Shown: positions 1 to 11,600, counted from the first letter of the stretch. The stretch: 64,000 bases of DNA from Bubalus kerabau (GCF_029407905.1 NC_073627.1:131825697-131889696), one strand, 5' to 3'. The notes: generated by a model from the sequence alone, not told the origin. Numbers and translations are program-made.

Positions 1-470
1 AATTTAAAAGTCTAAATACACTGACCACCAATTCTATGAGGGAGGCAGGAAACTGGGGAAAATCATTTTCAGCAATGATAGAGGAGGAAATTAGAACTGA
101 TTCCCTTCCTGAAAATAACTTTAAAAGCTGGATGAAATAGTTTTTAACAACTCAAAAACATTCAAGAGGTAACAAGATGATGATCAACTGCTGGGTCCCC
201 AAAATAAAGCAAGACCATAACACTCAAGTTCCAAGGGCTGCTGCCAATTCCAATGAAAAGGCTGGAAAACTGAAGTAACCTTTCAGAGGCCTCACAGGGA
301 AAAGTCAAACCCCAGAGCTGGACAAACACGGGGACTCTGGTATATTATCCCCACTTCAAGCTGGACCCTTAAGGGCTTTCCCTTCCAGAGTAAGGTGAAC
401 TGGAAGTAAAAAGAGCTCTTAAATAAAAGAGTCCCAGTTATGCATCATCTCAGTAGTTAACACAACAATT
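1..470. other. TEX10 intron, probable old L1-derived sequence
   Basis: A-rich intronic DNA with no exon. Phrases such as CCCCAGAGCTGGACAAACAC resemble old L1 5' or ORF1 sequence, but the similarity is too weak to name. It runs into the clearer L1 fragment that follows. Confidence 0.4.
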
Positions 471-870
471 TTCCCCAACTAGATCTATAGATTCAACACA
501 ATTCTAATCAAAACCCCAGCTTTATAGTTATCAACAAACCAATTTCTGAAGTTTATACACAAAGGCAAACACTAGACTACCCGCATATTAAGACTGAAGC
601 GGAACAGTCTTGGGGACTCACACCACTCCATTTCAAGACTTACTGTACTACAGTGATCAAGACAGTATGGACTGGTGAACGAACAGGAAAACATAGTTTA
701 ATGCAAGAACCCAAGACAGGCCTGCAAGTACAGTCAACTGATGGTTTCAGACAAAGGAGCAGAAGCAATCCAAAACAGAAACAATGGTCTTTTCCACAAA
801 CAGTGCTGGAGTAACTGGACAGAAACTCTAGAACTGAAAAATAAAGACAAAACAAATTCAACAAATATAT
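470..870 (+). repeat. Old L1 ORF2 fragment
   Basis: The sequence reads like decayed L1 ORF2: AATCAAAACCCCAGC, then a stretch resembling the usual 'ACTACAGTGATCAAGACAG' segment and the disordered 'AATGGTCTTTTCCAC' piece. Stops and indels are frequent. It is plus oriented within a TEX10 intron. Confidence 0.7.
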
Positions 871-1860
871 GTTTGAATGAGATAAAGAGAAACAGAAAAC
901 TCAGTAAGTGGGTCTTATACACATTCAATTAGTCTTTAAAGGGAAGGAGAAGAAGAGCGCTAATTTTTTTTAAAGATGAGATTTTTTTCAGATGTGTTTA
1001 GATACTTCATTCAAGATCTCAGATTTAAGCAGCTCACTGAATTCCAAGGAAAATCAATAAAAAAGAAAACCACACCTGGATACATCATTGTCAAACTGCA
1101 GAAAATAAAAGACAAGGAGAAAAGTCTTATGGGGGGAGGGAGTAACTTTTATAAAGTAGCAATAGTTCAGACTCATAGCTGACTTCCTAACTGCAGTGGA
1201 AATCGAGAGAGAGCGAAGTGTTACTGTCAGTATGCTCAAACAAGAAAACTGCCAAACCCAAGTACTGTGCTCTGTTAAAACAGTCCTTGGAAATAAAGGA
1301 GAATACATATATTCTCCTTCATTTATATATATATATGTATTTGTGTGTGTGTCTAAACCCTCTAGCAGCTTCTAAATAAGCCTAATGAAGACAGATGAAA
1401 AAAATGAAGAGCAAAAAAGTAGGATATACAGATAAAACTCAGATGGTAGATACAAGTTCTCCCAAAATACTAATTTTTGCTTGAAAGTTCAAATTTTATC
1501 TCTAGCACAGACACTATTTTCCTGGAACTGATAGGCTTATTCATTTCTGAGAAAACATCTGCAAATACCCAAGTCTGAATAACCACAGTTAATCATTCAA
1601 ATTAAAATCATGCCCATCACAGAAAATGGACAGAATGACGAACAGAATGACAAGTGCATTTCCTTGAGACAACCATTATTCTTTGGTATGCAGCCAAAAC
1701 ACTTCAGGCACACTTCCCATTTCACCACACAGAACATTAAAAATATGTGTTTTCAAGGACTGTGACTTAATAAGATTAGTAATTTTTACCACTTCATTAA
1801 GAACAATTTTAAGTGAAACTGGCATGTTCTTTCAAACTGTGAATGCATGGTGGTGAAGAA
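870..1860. other. TEX10 intron without recognised features
   Basis: AT-rich intron. A short (TA)/(GT) simple repeat lies at about 1,325-1,352. No exon, SINE or clear LINE is seen. Confidence 0.6.
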
Positions 1861-1866
1861 TACTGT

Positions 1867-1990
1867 TAGCCCTCCAGACCGTTCTGCATCCACATATTCA
1901 ACCAACTGTAGATGGTGTATCATGTTTATGAATTGTGGTTTTCTGAATCCACAGATGCAGAACTTGCATATTTGGAGGGCAACTTGCTTT
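1867..1990. repeat. Tigger/MER2-like DNA transposon relic with inverted ends
   Basis: The left part, CCCTCCAGACCGTTCTGCAT, and the right part, ATGCAGAACTTGCATATTTG followed by GAGGGC, are imperfect inverted copies of the terminal sequence seen in Tigger-type elements. The internal TTCAACCAACTGTAGAT is also typical. The core is short, as in a non-autonomous derivative. Confidence 0.65.
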
Positions 1991-2109
1991 TAGGACAGTG
2001 AAAATACCACATATGACACCATGTCTTACACACAACTCAGACTGTACAATGCCAAGAGTGAACCCTAACATAAACCAAAGACTTGAGTATAAATGATGTG
2101 TCAAGTTCG

Positions 2110-2620
2110 TATTTTACAACAAATATACAGCTCTGGTGTGGGATGCTGACACTGAGGGAGGCTATGCGTCCACAGGGACAGGAGTAGAGTATATGAGGAC
2201 TCTATACTTTCTGTTCAATTTTACTATGAATCTAAAATTGCTCTAAAAAATAAACTCCATTTAAAAAAAAAAGGAATGAAATGCTAGTGGTGCCACAACA
2301 TGAATAAACGTTAAAGATATCATGCTAAGTGAAGGTAAGCCAGACACAAAACAATATTTAAGTTTCTTCTGATATGTGGTACCTAAAACAGTCAAATTAA
2401 TAAAGGAAGAAAAGTGCAATAGCAGTTCCCAGTACCTGGGGGAGAAGAGGATAGGAAGTTATTATTTAATGTGTACTGAGTTTCAGTTTGGTAAGGTGAA
2501 AAATGTGAATGTACTTAAAGCCACCAATCAGTACACTTTAAAAAATGGTTAAAATGCTAAATTTTATGCTATGGACATTTTACCACAATGACAATAATAT
2601 CTTTTGTAACTCCACAGTTC
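2110..2620 (+). repeat. L1M 3' end fragments
   Basis: Contains CAATTTTACTATGAATCTAA followed by AATTGCTCTAAAAAATAAA, a familiar old L1 3' end. A second piece has the 'AAGCCAGACACAAAA ... GTACACTTTAAAAAATGG' pattern of mammalian L1 3' untranslated ends. Both are plus oriented. Confidence 0.7.
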
Positions 2621-3092
2621 AACCCAAGATTAAAAAAATCTAGACATCAGGTCAAAATTGAAAACCACTGGCCTAGGCCACATTGGCTCCTCTAACTTTA
2701 ACTTGTGAATCTAGTAGACAGCCTCCAAAGGCTATCTGCGAAATAGTCAATGCACTTCCTTATGGAAGTACAAGAGCAGCCTGCGGACCCTCAAAACAAA
2801 TCACTAGGGAAATTTATGATAGTACTGTCAATCCACTTTTGTTAAAAATTCCACAATTTCACCTCAGTCTCTTCATAGTTAATTCCCTCTTCACCTTTTA
2901 TATCTTGGCACAAATTACTCCCTAGGCAAGCAGCCCTCCCTAGGACCTATACCCCCCATGAAAGAGTAGGACCAGCTCCTTACTATACTGATATACTCTT
3001 TATTACCCTACACTCTTTTTTCTAAGTGCCTTCAACATATGAAGTGTCCAGTAAAGTGAATAATGACAGTACACCCATATGTTCTTGAGTAG
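2620..3092. other. TEX10 intron without recognised features
   Basis: An 80-codon open frame at 2,683-2,925 has no recognisable domain or splice context and is best read as chance. No repeat is identified with confidence. Confidence 0.5.
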
Positions 3093-3937
3093 CTTCAGTT
3101 CAGTCACTCAGTCGTGTCCGACTCTTTGCGACTCCATGAATTGCAGCACACCAGGCCTCCCTGTCCATCACCAACTCCCGGAGTTTACCCAAACTCATGT
3201 CCATCGAGTCGGCGATGCCATCCAGCCGTCTCATCCTCTGTCGTCCCCTTCTCCTCCTGCCCCCAATCCCTCCCAGCATCAGGGTCTTTTTCAATGAGTC
3301 AACTCTTCGCATGAGGTGGCCAAAGTATTGGAGTTTCAGCTTCAGCATCAGTCCTTCCAAAGAACACCCAGGACTGATCTCCTTTAGGATGGACTGGTTA
3401 GATCTCCTTGCAGTCCAAGAGACTCTCAAGAGTCTGCTCCAACACCACAGTTCCAAAGCATCAATTCTTAGGCACTCAGGTTTCTTCACAGTCCAGCTCT
3501 CACATCCATATGTGACCACTGGAAAAACCATAGCCTTGACTAGACAGACCTTTGTTGGCAAAGTAATGTTTCTGCTTTTGAATACGCTATCTAGGTTGGT
3601 CATAACTTTCCTTCCAAGGAGTAGTGAAAGCGTAAGTGAAGTAGCTCAATCATGCCCGACTCTTTGCGACCCCGTGAACTGTAACCTACCAGGCTCCTCT
3701 GTCCATGGGATTCTCCAGGCAAGAACTGGAGTGGGTTGCCATTTCCTTCTTCAGGGGATCCTCCCGACCCAGGGATTGAACCCAGATCTCCCAAGGAGCA
3801 AGCGTCTTTTAATTTCATGGCTGGAATCACCATCTGTACTGATTTTGGAGCTCCCAAAAATAAAGTCTGACACTGTTTCCACTGTTTCCCCATCTATTTC
3901 CCATGAAGTGATGGGACCAGATGCCATGATCTTAGTT
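3093..3937 (-). mobile_element. BovB LINE fragment (3' half), split by a SINE
   Basis: The minus strand encodes the C-terminal part of BovB ORF2: KVCLVKAMVFPV, SWTVKK, LRVSWTARRSNQSILKEISP and the terminal GVAKSRTRLSD. The 3' end begins with the usual CAGTTCAGTCACTCAGTCG. A SINE at 3,624-3,790 interrupts it and the element resumes at 3,801. It is 5'-truncated and lacks the reverse transcriptase core and endonuclease. Confidence 0.92.
3624..3790 (-). mobile_element. Bov-tA type SINE inserted in BovB
   Basis: The body reads CCAGGCTCCTCTGTCCATGG then CAGGGATTGAACCCAG, the standard minus-strand Bov-tA text. The flanks CCAAGGAGTA (3,614-3,623) and CCAAGGAGCA (3,791-3,800) are a target-site duplication inside the BovB sequence, so the SINE came later. 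Confidence 0.9.
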
Positions 3938-4750
3938 TACTTACATTTAATGGTCTACCAAATTCCAAACATCCTTTATTTAATCTCATTTTGATGAAAA
4001 TTATATCTGAAAACTCTTACTTGACAACATAAAAAACATATATAATTATATTCACGTGTTGAAGGATATTCTGAAGCTTATCCATGCACCTGATTAAAAA
4101 CTTCTATGTTAAGAAAACTGTATCTGGAGGAAACAAACCCTAACAACTTACTTGCTCAAGAAAGTATCTACCTATCTGGTTCTGTCACCTCCAACTCCAG
4201 AAACTCTAAATTAATGGTCCTAAAACATGGTTTTGATCCAACCAATAGTCTTCAATGCCAAAAGGATCAAGGATGAAAGGGAAATGAGGGTCAGAGACAA
4301 AAAATGACTCTCAGCATTAAGGTTAGTCATCAGTAGAAACCGATTTGATCCAGGTCTGTCCCGTGTTCTCTATTACACCATTCTATGGCTTTCTCATACC
4401 CTATAATATCTCCTTCCATTACTGCAATCATCCCCACTTCACTTCTGCCTGCTAAAATCACATTCATGTTAAAACACTATTCTCCAACACTGCTTTGTCC
4501 GTTTATCCTAACAAGGATCTGTCTCCTCCTATGAATTCCTATAGCATTTCTTAATTATAAAGTTCTAATGACACTTAAATATGCCTTGTGTTAAATATGT
4601 AGATTCACTTTTCTTCCTGCTAGTTATTGAGCTTTTGTTTCTCAGCCTTAAAACCACCCTTCCACACTCGTACTTTGTGATTCTGGGAGTGAGCCACATT
4701 TTTTCCTTTACAGTTTGCTTCTTGTTAGGCTCTGCCAATAAAGTATTTGT
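3938..4750. other. TEX10 intron, mostly unrecognised
   Basis: No exon is seen. The segment 4,610-4,745, ending CTCTGCCAATAAAG, resembles the tail of an old mammalian repeat, but I cannot name the family. Confidence 0.45.
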
Positions 4751-4756
4751 TATTGT

Positions 4757-4952
4757 TTAGTCACTAAGCTGTGTCAGACTCTTTTGCAACCCCGTGGACT
4801 GAAACCCACCAGGCTACTCTGTCCATGGGATTTCCCAGGCAAGAGTACTGGAGTGGGTAGCCATTTCCTTCTCCAGGAGATCTTACCAACCGAGGGATCA
4901 AAATCTGTCCCCTGCATTGGCAGGGTTCTCTACCATGAGCCACCTGGGAAGC
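4757..4952 (-). mobile_element. Bov-tA SINE
   Basis: Minus-oriented SINE running from TTAGTCACTAAGCTGTGTCA to GAGCCACCTGGGAAGC. The body has the tRNA-derived promoter half and the A-monomer half typical of Bov-tA. Confidence 0.88.
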
Positions 4953-4959
4953 AAAGGGG

Positions 4960-5440
4960 TACTTGAGACTGGAAAGCTGTAGGAGGAAAACGCACACTTT
5001 CTGGTTGCTTCCTACCCCTATTTTTTGCTTCCTTTTGCCACCAGTGCAACCCAACCACTCTTCAGGCCAGCAGCAGTTCATTCTAGTAGCCAGAGTTGGT
5101 TCCAGTCTGTATTTTCCTGACACAGAACCAGCATCATCGTGCCCCTGGAACACCAGCACCAGCCAGCCACAACCCCCTTTGCTGAATCCTGTACCCCTAT
5201 CCCACTGGGCCCCTCTCCTCATCTCAAAGACATTAGTCCCAGCTGAGTGCGAACCCCTCCCTAGAGGTCTGAGTTTGGGCTCCAGACAGCCTTTCCTTCC
5301 AGCTACTTGCCCTCTTCTCTTTCTTCTCCCAGTCAAGAGGCAGCGGCCGCTTCCTGCAGGTCCACCTTTACAGTACCTTACTGTTCCCCTTTGTCTTCCC
5401 ACTGTGAAGTGGAAATACCTAGTTTCCATTTTCCATTAAA
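4960..5440. other. GC-richer intronic stretch, open on both strands, origin unknown
   Basis: About 480 bases richer in GC than the surrounding intron. A 158-codon frame is open on the plus strand, and most of a 221-codon frame on the minus strand. The minus frame enters the neighbouring SINE, so it is not one coding unit. I recognise no domain. It may be an old repeat or a decayed gene fragment. Confidence 0.35.
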
Positions 5441-5910
5441 CTAGGAAATACCTAGTTTAATACCTAGTTAAAAACCGTTTGTATTAAATTCTCTGTGAAA
5501 ATCACTGGTATGATTTCCATCTCATGACTGGAATCTGACACATTTTTATCAATTTTAAGATTTTGTATTGATTTTTGAAATTTATGAAATCATTTAAGAG
5601 ATCAAAGAGTATACCTTAAGACATCTTTACTTACAGTGAGAGACCAAAAAACTTTAGTGAATGAATCAAGTTTATCTGCCTACAATATACTTTTCACTTC
5701 TGAGCATATCCTGTGAACTCTGCCCAAAGAGCCTCATTGATTCTCCTCATTGATTCTTCCTTTTGATAAATTTAACAACCTTCTGACAGTCTTTAACATC
5801 TGTTCAAGTGTTTGCTCATTTGGGGAATTACACCTTGAGTTTTCTAACTTGTATCTGCTTGTCAAATTTTATTGGGTAATTTCTTTTTACATTTATCTGC
5901 TCTTACTTCC

Positions 5911-6185
5911 GGAGAAGGCAATGGCACCCCACTCCAGTACTCTTGCCTGGAAAATCCCATGGACGGAGGAGCCTGGTGGGCTGCAGTCCATGGGGTCGCT
6001 AAGAGTCGGGCACGACTGAGCACTTCACTTTCACTTTTCACTTTCATGCACTGGAGAAGGAAATGGCAACCCACTCCAGTGTTCTTGCCTGGAGAATCCC
6101 AGGGACAGAGGAGCCTAGTGAGCTACCGTCTATTGGGTCGCACAGAGTCAGACACGACTGAAGTGACTCAGCACCAGCAGCAGCA
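5911..6185 (+). mobile_element. Bov-A2 SINE with CAG-rich tail
   Basis: Two A-type monomers (GGAGAAGGCAATGGCACCCC and GGAGAAGGAAATGGCAACCC) and an AGCAGCAGCAG tail. GCTCTTACTTC flanks it at 5,899-5,909 and 6,186-6,196, a perfect 11-base target-site duplication. It sits in a TEX10 intron, antisense to the gene. Confidence 0.93.
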
Positions 6186-6196
6186 GCTCTTACTTC

Positions 6197-6704
6197 AAGT
6201 AATCATTACAAATAACTTCCAGGCTTACACTTTTCCAGTGAAACTTCATCCGTAATTCGTTCTTTCCACTTATTTTAAAAAAGAGAACTACTTTTCTCCA
6301 ATCATCCCTCTTCCATCAGGATACCGATAACAGTTACATTACGCTTCCTTGTGTATATAAATGAGAGCAGAAACTAGTGATGTTATGCTCTCAAAGATTC
6401 AGTAATTACACAGTGCCTCTCACAAATAAACTATCCACTCTTAGCAAATTTTTATTAAACTCTTATCTATACAATTTGATAGCTGACCCTCATTTAGCAC
6501 AAAACATTCACTTTACAGATTAAAAATAAAAATAAAAGTAGAATTGGAAGTCCAGGGCTTAAAGTGATTTGTTTAAGATCAGATACTACAGCTTTTATGT
6601 TTACTTCACAAAGTCTAGATAAAAACACCTCACAGTGTACAAAGTTCAGTTTAAGACTGTTTTCTGAAAATGTCAGGTTTAACAGTGGAAGAGAATGGCA
6701 ATAC
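6197..6704. other. TEX10 intron just downstream of the fourth coding exon
   Basis: AT-rich, with no recognised repeat or further exon. Confidence 0.6.
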
Positions 6705-6817
6705 CTTTTATTTGTCTCTTTCCTTTTTTGCTTGGTTATTTCTTTTAAGGCATATGGAAAATTACTCATAAAATGGTGTTTGAAATCAATAAGGTAATTC
6801 TTTCGAAGCCATGACTC
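6705..6817 (-). CDS. TEX10: TEX10, fourth coding exon
   Basis: A 113-base exon. The acceptor is TTACTAG before GAG TCA TGG. The reading is ESWLRKNYLIDFKHHF, then MSNFPYALKEITKQKRKETN, ending AAA AG before donor GTATTG at 6,704 (phase 2, so the next exon should complete a serine or arginine codon). The match to the TEX10 segment after HKL is clear. No later TEX10 exon is visible between 1 and 6,704, so that stretch is intron and the gene continues beyond the left edge. Confidence 0.92.
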
Positions 6818-7590
6818 CTAGTAAAATAAGCACAGATTAGAAAATCTATAAGAAACAGTAACTTAAAATAGCAAATAAAGACTTTAAGCAGAAACAACAA
6901 CTTGTCAATATCCACTCACAAATTTACCCTTATAATACATCTTCTGCTAATGATATCATATGTAAATAAATCTTAAAATCTGAATAAACTGTTAGGCCAT
7001 CCAATTTTCACCCACAGTTCTTTTTGGTGCTTTTATTTTTACATGCATTTCATCTACTTAAAAGGAGAAAAAAAGGGAGAAAGTAAGTAAGATTTAATAC
7101 AATTCTGAATTTGAACTGCTAATACAATATTTATAAAATATACAAGAAAATCTACCTAGTGTTCCATTTAAGAGTAACTATATTCTCTAGAAATTCTACT
7201 GCTCGTTAAAGGCATATAACACCTTCACGAATCAATGTACTTGTCTAAAATTCTTCAGCAGGATTCTTCAATGTATCATGTTCTCCTACCTGAAACACTG
7301 ATTTCCTGCTATCCAGAGGGCCAATCATTGCAGTGTGCCAGTGACTGAGGGGTTGCTTGGGATATGGGACTTGAGATGCTACAATAGCTAGCTCCAGCTC
7401 TAGCAAAACTGGAGGCTAAACTCAGACCATAAATCAATAGCTAGCTATTGCAGCACATCTCCTTAGTTACCTTCACTAGGTTCTTCTCTTTTTCTTGACT
7501 TAAAAATGTGTACTTGACAACTCCTCCTGGACCTCTAATAGGCATCTTAAATTTACCATGAGTAAACTGAACTCTCCTATGGGTAGTCAC
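6818..7590. other. TEX10 intron without recognised features
   Basis: No exon or young repeat. A GTTTTGCTAGAGCTGGAG-like phrase near 7,400 (minus strand) also occurs at 7,944 (plus strand), giving a short inverted similarity of unknown meaning. Confidence 0.4.
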
Positions 7591-7609
7591 ACCATCATTT
7601 GGATCATAA

Positions 7610-8490
7610 TATAGGCATCACTATTGCTCCTCTTCTCTTAACTATGTACACCAGCATTCCCGCTGCTTTCACCAGAATCCAGCTGCCTCTCATCATTCAA
7701 CCACTAGCTACCGTTCGACTCCAAGCCACCATTACCTCTCACTTAAGATTACTGTTTCAGTCTCCCAATGGTCCTCATGTTTTGCCTCTTGCCCCACTAA
7801 ACTTAATTCTCTACACAGCAGCCAGGGTGATCTTTTAAAATATAAATCACACTTCAAAATATTACAGGAAAGGATAAAGGAGACAATGTATATAAAGGAA
7901 GGACAGGTCATCCATGGGATCAATGATCTCAGTTGGGCCCCAGTTTTGCTAGAGCTGGAGAATGAGGACATGGGAGTTAGTTACTGTTTTATTTGTAAAT
8001 CTGACATATTAAAATTAAACAAACATAATTTAGATCATGCCACTCCTCTGCTCAAAACCCTCCAATGTCTTTTCACCACACTGAGGTTAAAATTTTAACT
8101 CTTTACCACAGACCACAACGTACACACGATGTGGCTAGAGTCACTTCCCCCTCATCCTCCACCACTGCCCCAGTACCTCACTTGCATAGGCCTTGCTGCC
8201 ATTCCTCAAATATGTCCAATTTGTTCTCACTTCAGGGTTTTGCACTTGCTGCTCCCTGTGCCTAGAAGGTTCTTCCCACAGGTCTTCACAAGACTTGCTC
8301 CTTCTCTTCATTTAACAGTCCCCTCCCTGCAGTTTCATTACATGTTCTCTCTCATCCCACTTTCATCTTTCTTCCTAATGATGACATGATGGACATCATC
8401 TATTTGTTTACCATCTCTCAACCCCACCAGGAGCGAAGTATTTGCCTTGTCAGTCATGTTTATCTCTGTATTCCCAGTCTAGCACAGAAC
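7610..8490 (+). repeat. L2 LINE 3' region
   Basis: Hallmarks in order: CTCTGCTCAAAACCCTCCAA, TTCAGGGTTTTGCACTTGCT, then CTGTGCCTAGAAGG and a CATGTTTATCTCTGTATTCCC end. These match the 3' part of L2. Several pieces are missing, as is normal for this ancient family. Confidence 0.8.
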
Positions 8491-9775
8491 CTAACTCACT
8501 GCAAAGCAGTGCTATTCAAAAGACCTTTCTGCAGTGACAGAGCTATTTTATATCTGTGCTGTCCAACACACCTGCCACCTGAAGCTACTGAGCATTTGAA
8601 ATGTGACTACTGTTTACTGAGGAACTGAATTTTAATTAAAGAGGCAAATATATAGATGCTCAATTAACCTTTGCATCCAATTCTTTCTCACAAATTCTGA
8701 TCTTCATGGTAAAAATGCAACAATAAAGAAACATTTAGACTGAAAGTAGCAAGCATTAAAATACAAGGCTAAGACACAACAAAATCTCCATAGTGTATAA
8801 AATTATAATACTGACCTAAAGCTATTAATACAGGCCTCCCAAAACTGAAGTTAACTAAAAAGTTAATGTTCCATTGTATTTTAAAACACTGTGTGTTTTA
8901 AAAATATTAAACACAGTATACTTTAAATTAAGGATACTAAGGATACAAAGAGTGTATTAGAAATAAACCACCTCAGTCAGGATCTGAGTACTCAACCACT
9001 GCAAATAAGATTTAGTGTTAACTTGATATTTCTTTCCAAGATGAAAGATTTCAAATTCCTAAAAAGGTTTTTTAAAAAAAATACTTGGACAAAAATGAAA
9101 CTTCTCAATTATGCAGCAAAATACAAACACACTATATGCATTTAGCAAAACTTAAAAAGTAAGCAGTCAGTTACCCTAAGGTTGCACCCTAATACAGATG
9201 CCAATTTACCAACAGAAAGCCTACACATTTTCTGAATTTTCTGGAAAAAATTCAGCCTGTGGTGCATAATTAGAAGACCAAGGAATGCCATTGCATTCCT
9301 CCGAAAGTTTGAACTTTGACCATTCAATACCTTAAGTACTAAGCTATAACTAAGGCAAATGAGAAAGAGGAACTAATGGCGGGAATGGTAATGAAAAATA
9401 AACTAACAGGCATTTTAATGTCATCTGGTGTAACATACATATTTATACACTGTCTGCAAAGGAATAGATTTACCTTATTCAGTTACTATAGTTCAAATCT
9501 GCCATGGTAAATTAGAGAATTTTACCAATGGATGCTTTTAAATACTATTTCTATTTGAATTAACCACCCTCCGCTTATTTCAATTTTATACAGTATCCGA
9601 ATTTACTATTCTACATAACCTTCAACAGTCTGTGCAAAATAGTCTTCTGAATTTAGTATCCTATGTTAATGTACTGCTAATAAGTAATTTTAGTTGTAAT
9701 AGCACAGAATATTTCTAAAACATACTATTTTAAATATTCATAAAACTAAGGCAGTGTTCAGATTCTGTTAGTGTT
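8490..9775. other. TEX10 intron without recognised features
   Basis: AT-rich intron with no exon signature on the minus strand and no identifiable repeat. Confidence 0.5.
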
Positions 9776-9777
9776 AT

Positions 9778-9887
9778 CTCAGTGTTCTTGCCTGGAGAGT
9801 CCCAGGGACGGGGGAGCCTGGTGAGCTGCTGTCTATGGGGTCGCAGAGTCGGACACAACTAAAGTGACTTAGCAGTAGCAATAGTAC
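9778..9887 (+). mobile_element. Bov-A SINE fragment
   Basis: Starts inside the second monomer (CAGTGTTCTTGCCTGGAGAG) and ends GTGACTTAGCAGTAGCA. GTTATCT occurs on both sides (near 9,773 and 9,888), consistent with a short target-site duplication. Confidence 0.85.
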
Positions 9888-9889
9888 TG

Positions 9890-10510
9890 TTATCTGAATG
9901 ATAGTAGATGATCCAAAACTACACAATTAATGAATCTGCATTTAGTACTACCATTCTATCTAATCACAAATATTACTAAAGCAATAATAAGCATTAAGAT
10001 GCCCATGAATAATCAAACACCCAAATGCCTGAAATAAAAAGAACTAAACAAAACTAAAAAACTGCCTTGTCCATTCTGTACATATGTAGGCAACTTCAAA
10101 GATTCACAACTTCCTAGTCAAGTCATTGCAGAAATTCTCCTATAAAACGATGCTCTAAGCTTTAAAGTATTGTTCCAGCAGCTGCCTTTTTTAAGATTAA
10201 CCACATTAATCTAGCATCACTTAAGCATGTTCTTCCTTACTTGTGCCATGGACTATGTGTTATATTCCCCACAACACTTTTAAAAAGCCCACCAATACTC
10301 AAAATCTCCCCAAAGAGGAGGTAAATTCACTCATCTAGAAACATGTTTGCTAGCTGGAAACTGTTCTATGACTTGGAATTACTTAGGGTAACTTCACTTG
10401 CACCATTCCTGCAATTGCAGCTTACCTACAGTAAAGCTATCTTTAAGAAATGTTTTCCAATTTACATCCTTTATCAAGAAAAAAACAAAAAAGCATACAC
10501 CAAGCAAATT
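9890..10510. other. TEX10 intron without recognised features
   Basis: No repeat is identified. It leads directly into the candidate cassette exon at 10,514-10,642. Confidence 0.5.
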
Positions 10511-10513
10511 TAC

Positions 10514-10642
10514 ATATAGTTTCTTCTCTGAAACGTAGTTTAAAAACAACTCAGGGTTAGATATGAGATCTTCAGTTTCGTCCATTTCTTGGCATAAACT
10601 CTGTAATGTGGCCCAAACTGGAAGACACTGCTTAATAAGCAA
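10514..10642 (-). other. Candidate cassette exon within the TEX10 third-to-fourth coding exon intron
   Basis: A 129-base segment (43 codons) between AAACAG (acceptor-like, weak pyrimidine tract) and GTAAAT (donor-like). It is open in one frame: it begins LLIKQCLPVWATLQSLCQEM and continues with an acidic stretch, DETEDLISNPELF. Both boundaries are phase 0, matching the phase between HKL and ESWLRK, so inclusion would add 43 residues without a shift. The composition is protein-like and partly helical. I do not recognise it in canonical TEX10. It could be an alternative exon, a decayed exon or chance. Confidence 0.3.
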
Positions 10643-10969
10643 CTGTTTAAATCATGTAAGAGATCTCCAGACACTAGAATGTTCCTATGTAATCAATCTG
10701 CCATAAATAACACAATGTAACATTACTATATAGTTAATAAAAAAGAAATCAAGCGTCTTGTTATACATTTCACTTAAAAATTAAAACATACAGATAATAA
10801 ACTCACAGAATTATTTTAATTTGCAGTTTTAAGCAAATGTTAGAAGTTTATAGTTAAATCTTGGGAATTTTTCAGAAAATGCATAACCAGTTAGTACTAA
10901 TACACTGATTTCTAATCTGTCCAGTTATGATAAAAGGCATTCCTCAGAAAATAACCCAGTAGTTCTCAC

Positions 10970-11213
10970 CAATTTATGAGTTTCATCATGTTGTTTAGAG
11001 AGTTTCCACAAAAGGGAAATAATATTAAGCACTTGCTGCATAACCTGCAGAGGTTCTCGTTCTATACCATTTCCAACAGAAGCCGCTGGTTGTGGAGGCA
11101 CAGCTTCAATCCAGCACTCAATTAGCAATGGAATTATTATCTCAATAAATCCTTTCAAGTTTTCAGTAGACGACAGGCCTTCGTCCACAGTGCCTAGTCC
11201 TCCAACCAGATAC
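10970..11213 (-). CDS. TEX10: TEX10, third coding exon
   Basis: A 244-base exon. The acceptor is TTACTAG followed by G TAT CTG; the G completes the CGG arginine begun in the previous exon, giving FRLR-YLVGG. The segment includes DEGLSSTENLKGFIEIIIPL and ends WKLSKQHDETHKL, with donor GTGAGA at 10,969, phase 0. It continues the alpha-helical repeat architecture. The next certain exon starts ESWLRK at 6,817, after a 4.15 kb intron that also holds the candidate cassette exon at 10,514-10,642. Confidence 0.93.
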
Positions 11214-11600
11214 CTAGTAAGGAAAGGTAAGAATGAAAAAATTTTAATTTAATTAAAAAATATTACTCATTGCTTAATTTAAATCTTAAATATATTAAGT
11301 ACCAGCAAAACGAAGCACCATGAATTGATAATTACATTGATCAACACTAGCAAGAAAAACAGAATTCTAAGATGACAAAGCCAAAAGACTATCAATTTTT
11401 ACTTTCCATTAGGCTTTGCTAGAAATGAGTAAATTAATATACTTTGAAATGACTCCTCCCATCAGTAAATAAAATTAAATTATGAGTAACTATATGAAAC
11501 TATGGAAGACAACTGCATGTCTCCCAGCATTAGCCATCAATGGTCAGCAGTTATAATTCAATACAGGAAAACTGAGTGTGGACATAACTGAAATCCTTAC

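Noticed and set aside
5872..6255. 127-codon frame in a TEX10 intron
   Set aside because: It is read through a Bov-A2 SINE, which often stays open in this frame in many copies.
8065..8628. Several frames of 66-86 codons
   Set aside because: They lie in L2 LINE sequence and its flank, with no exon signals.
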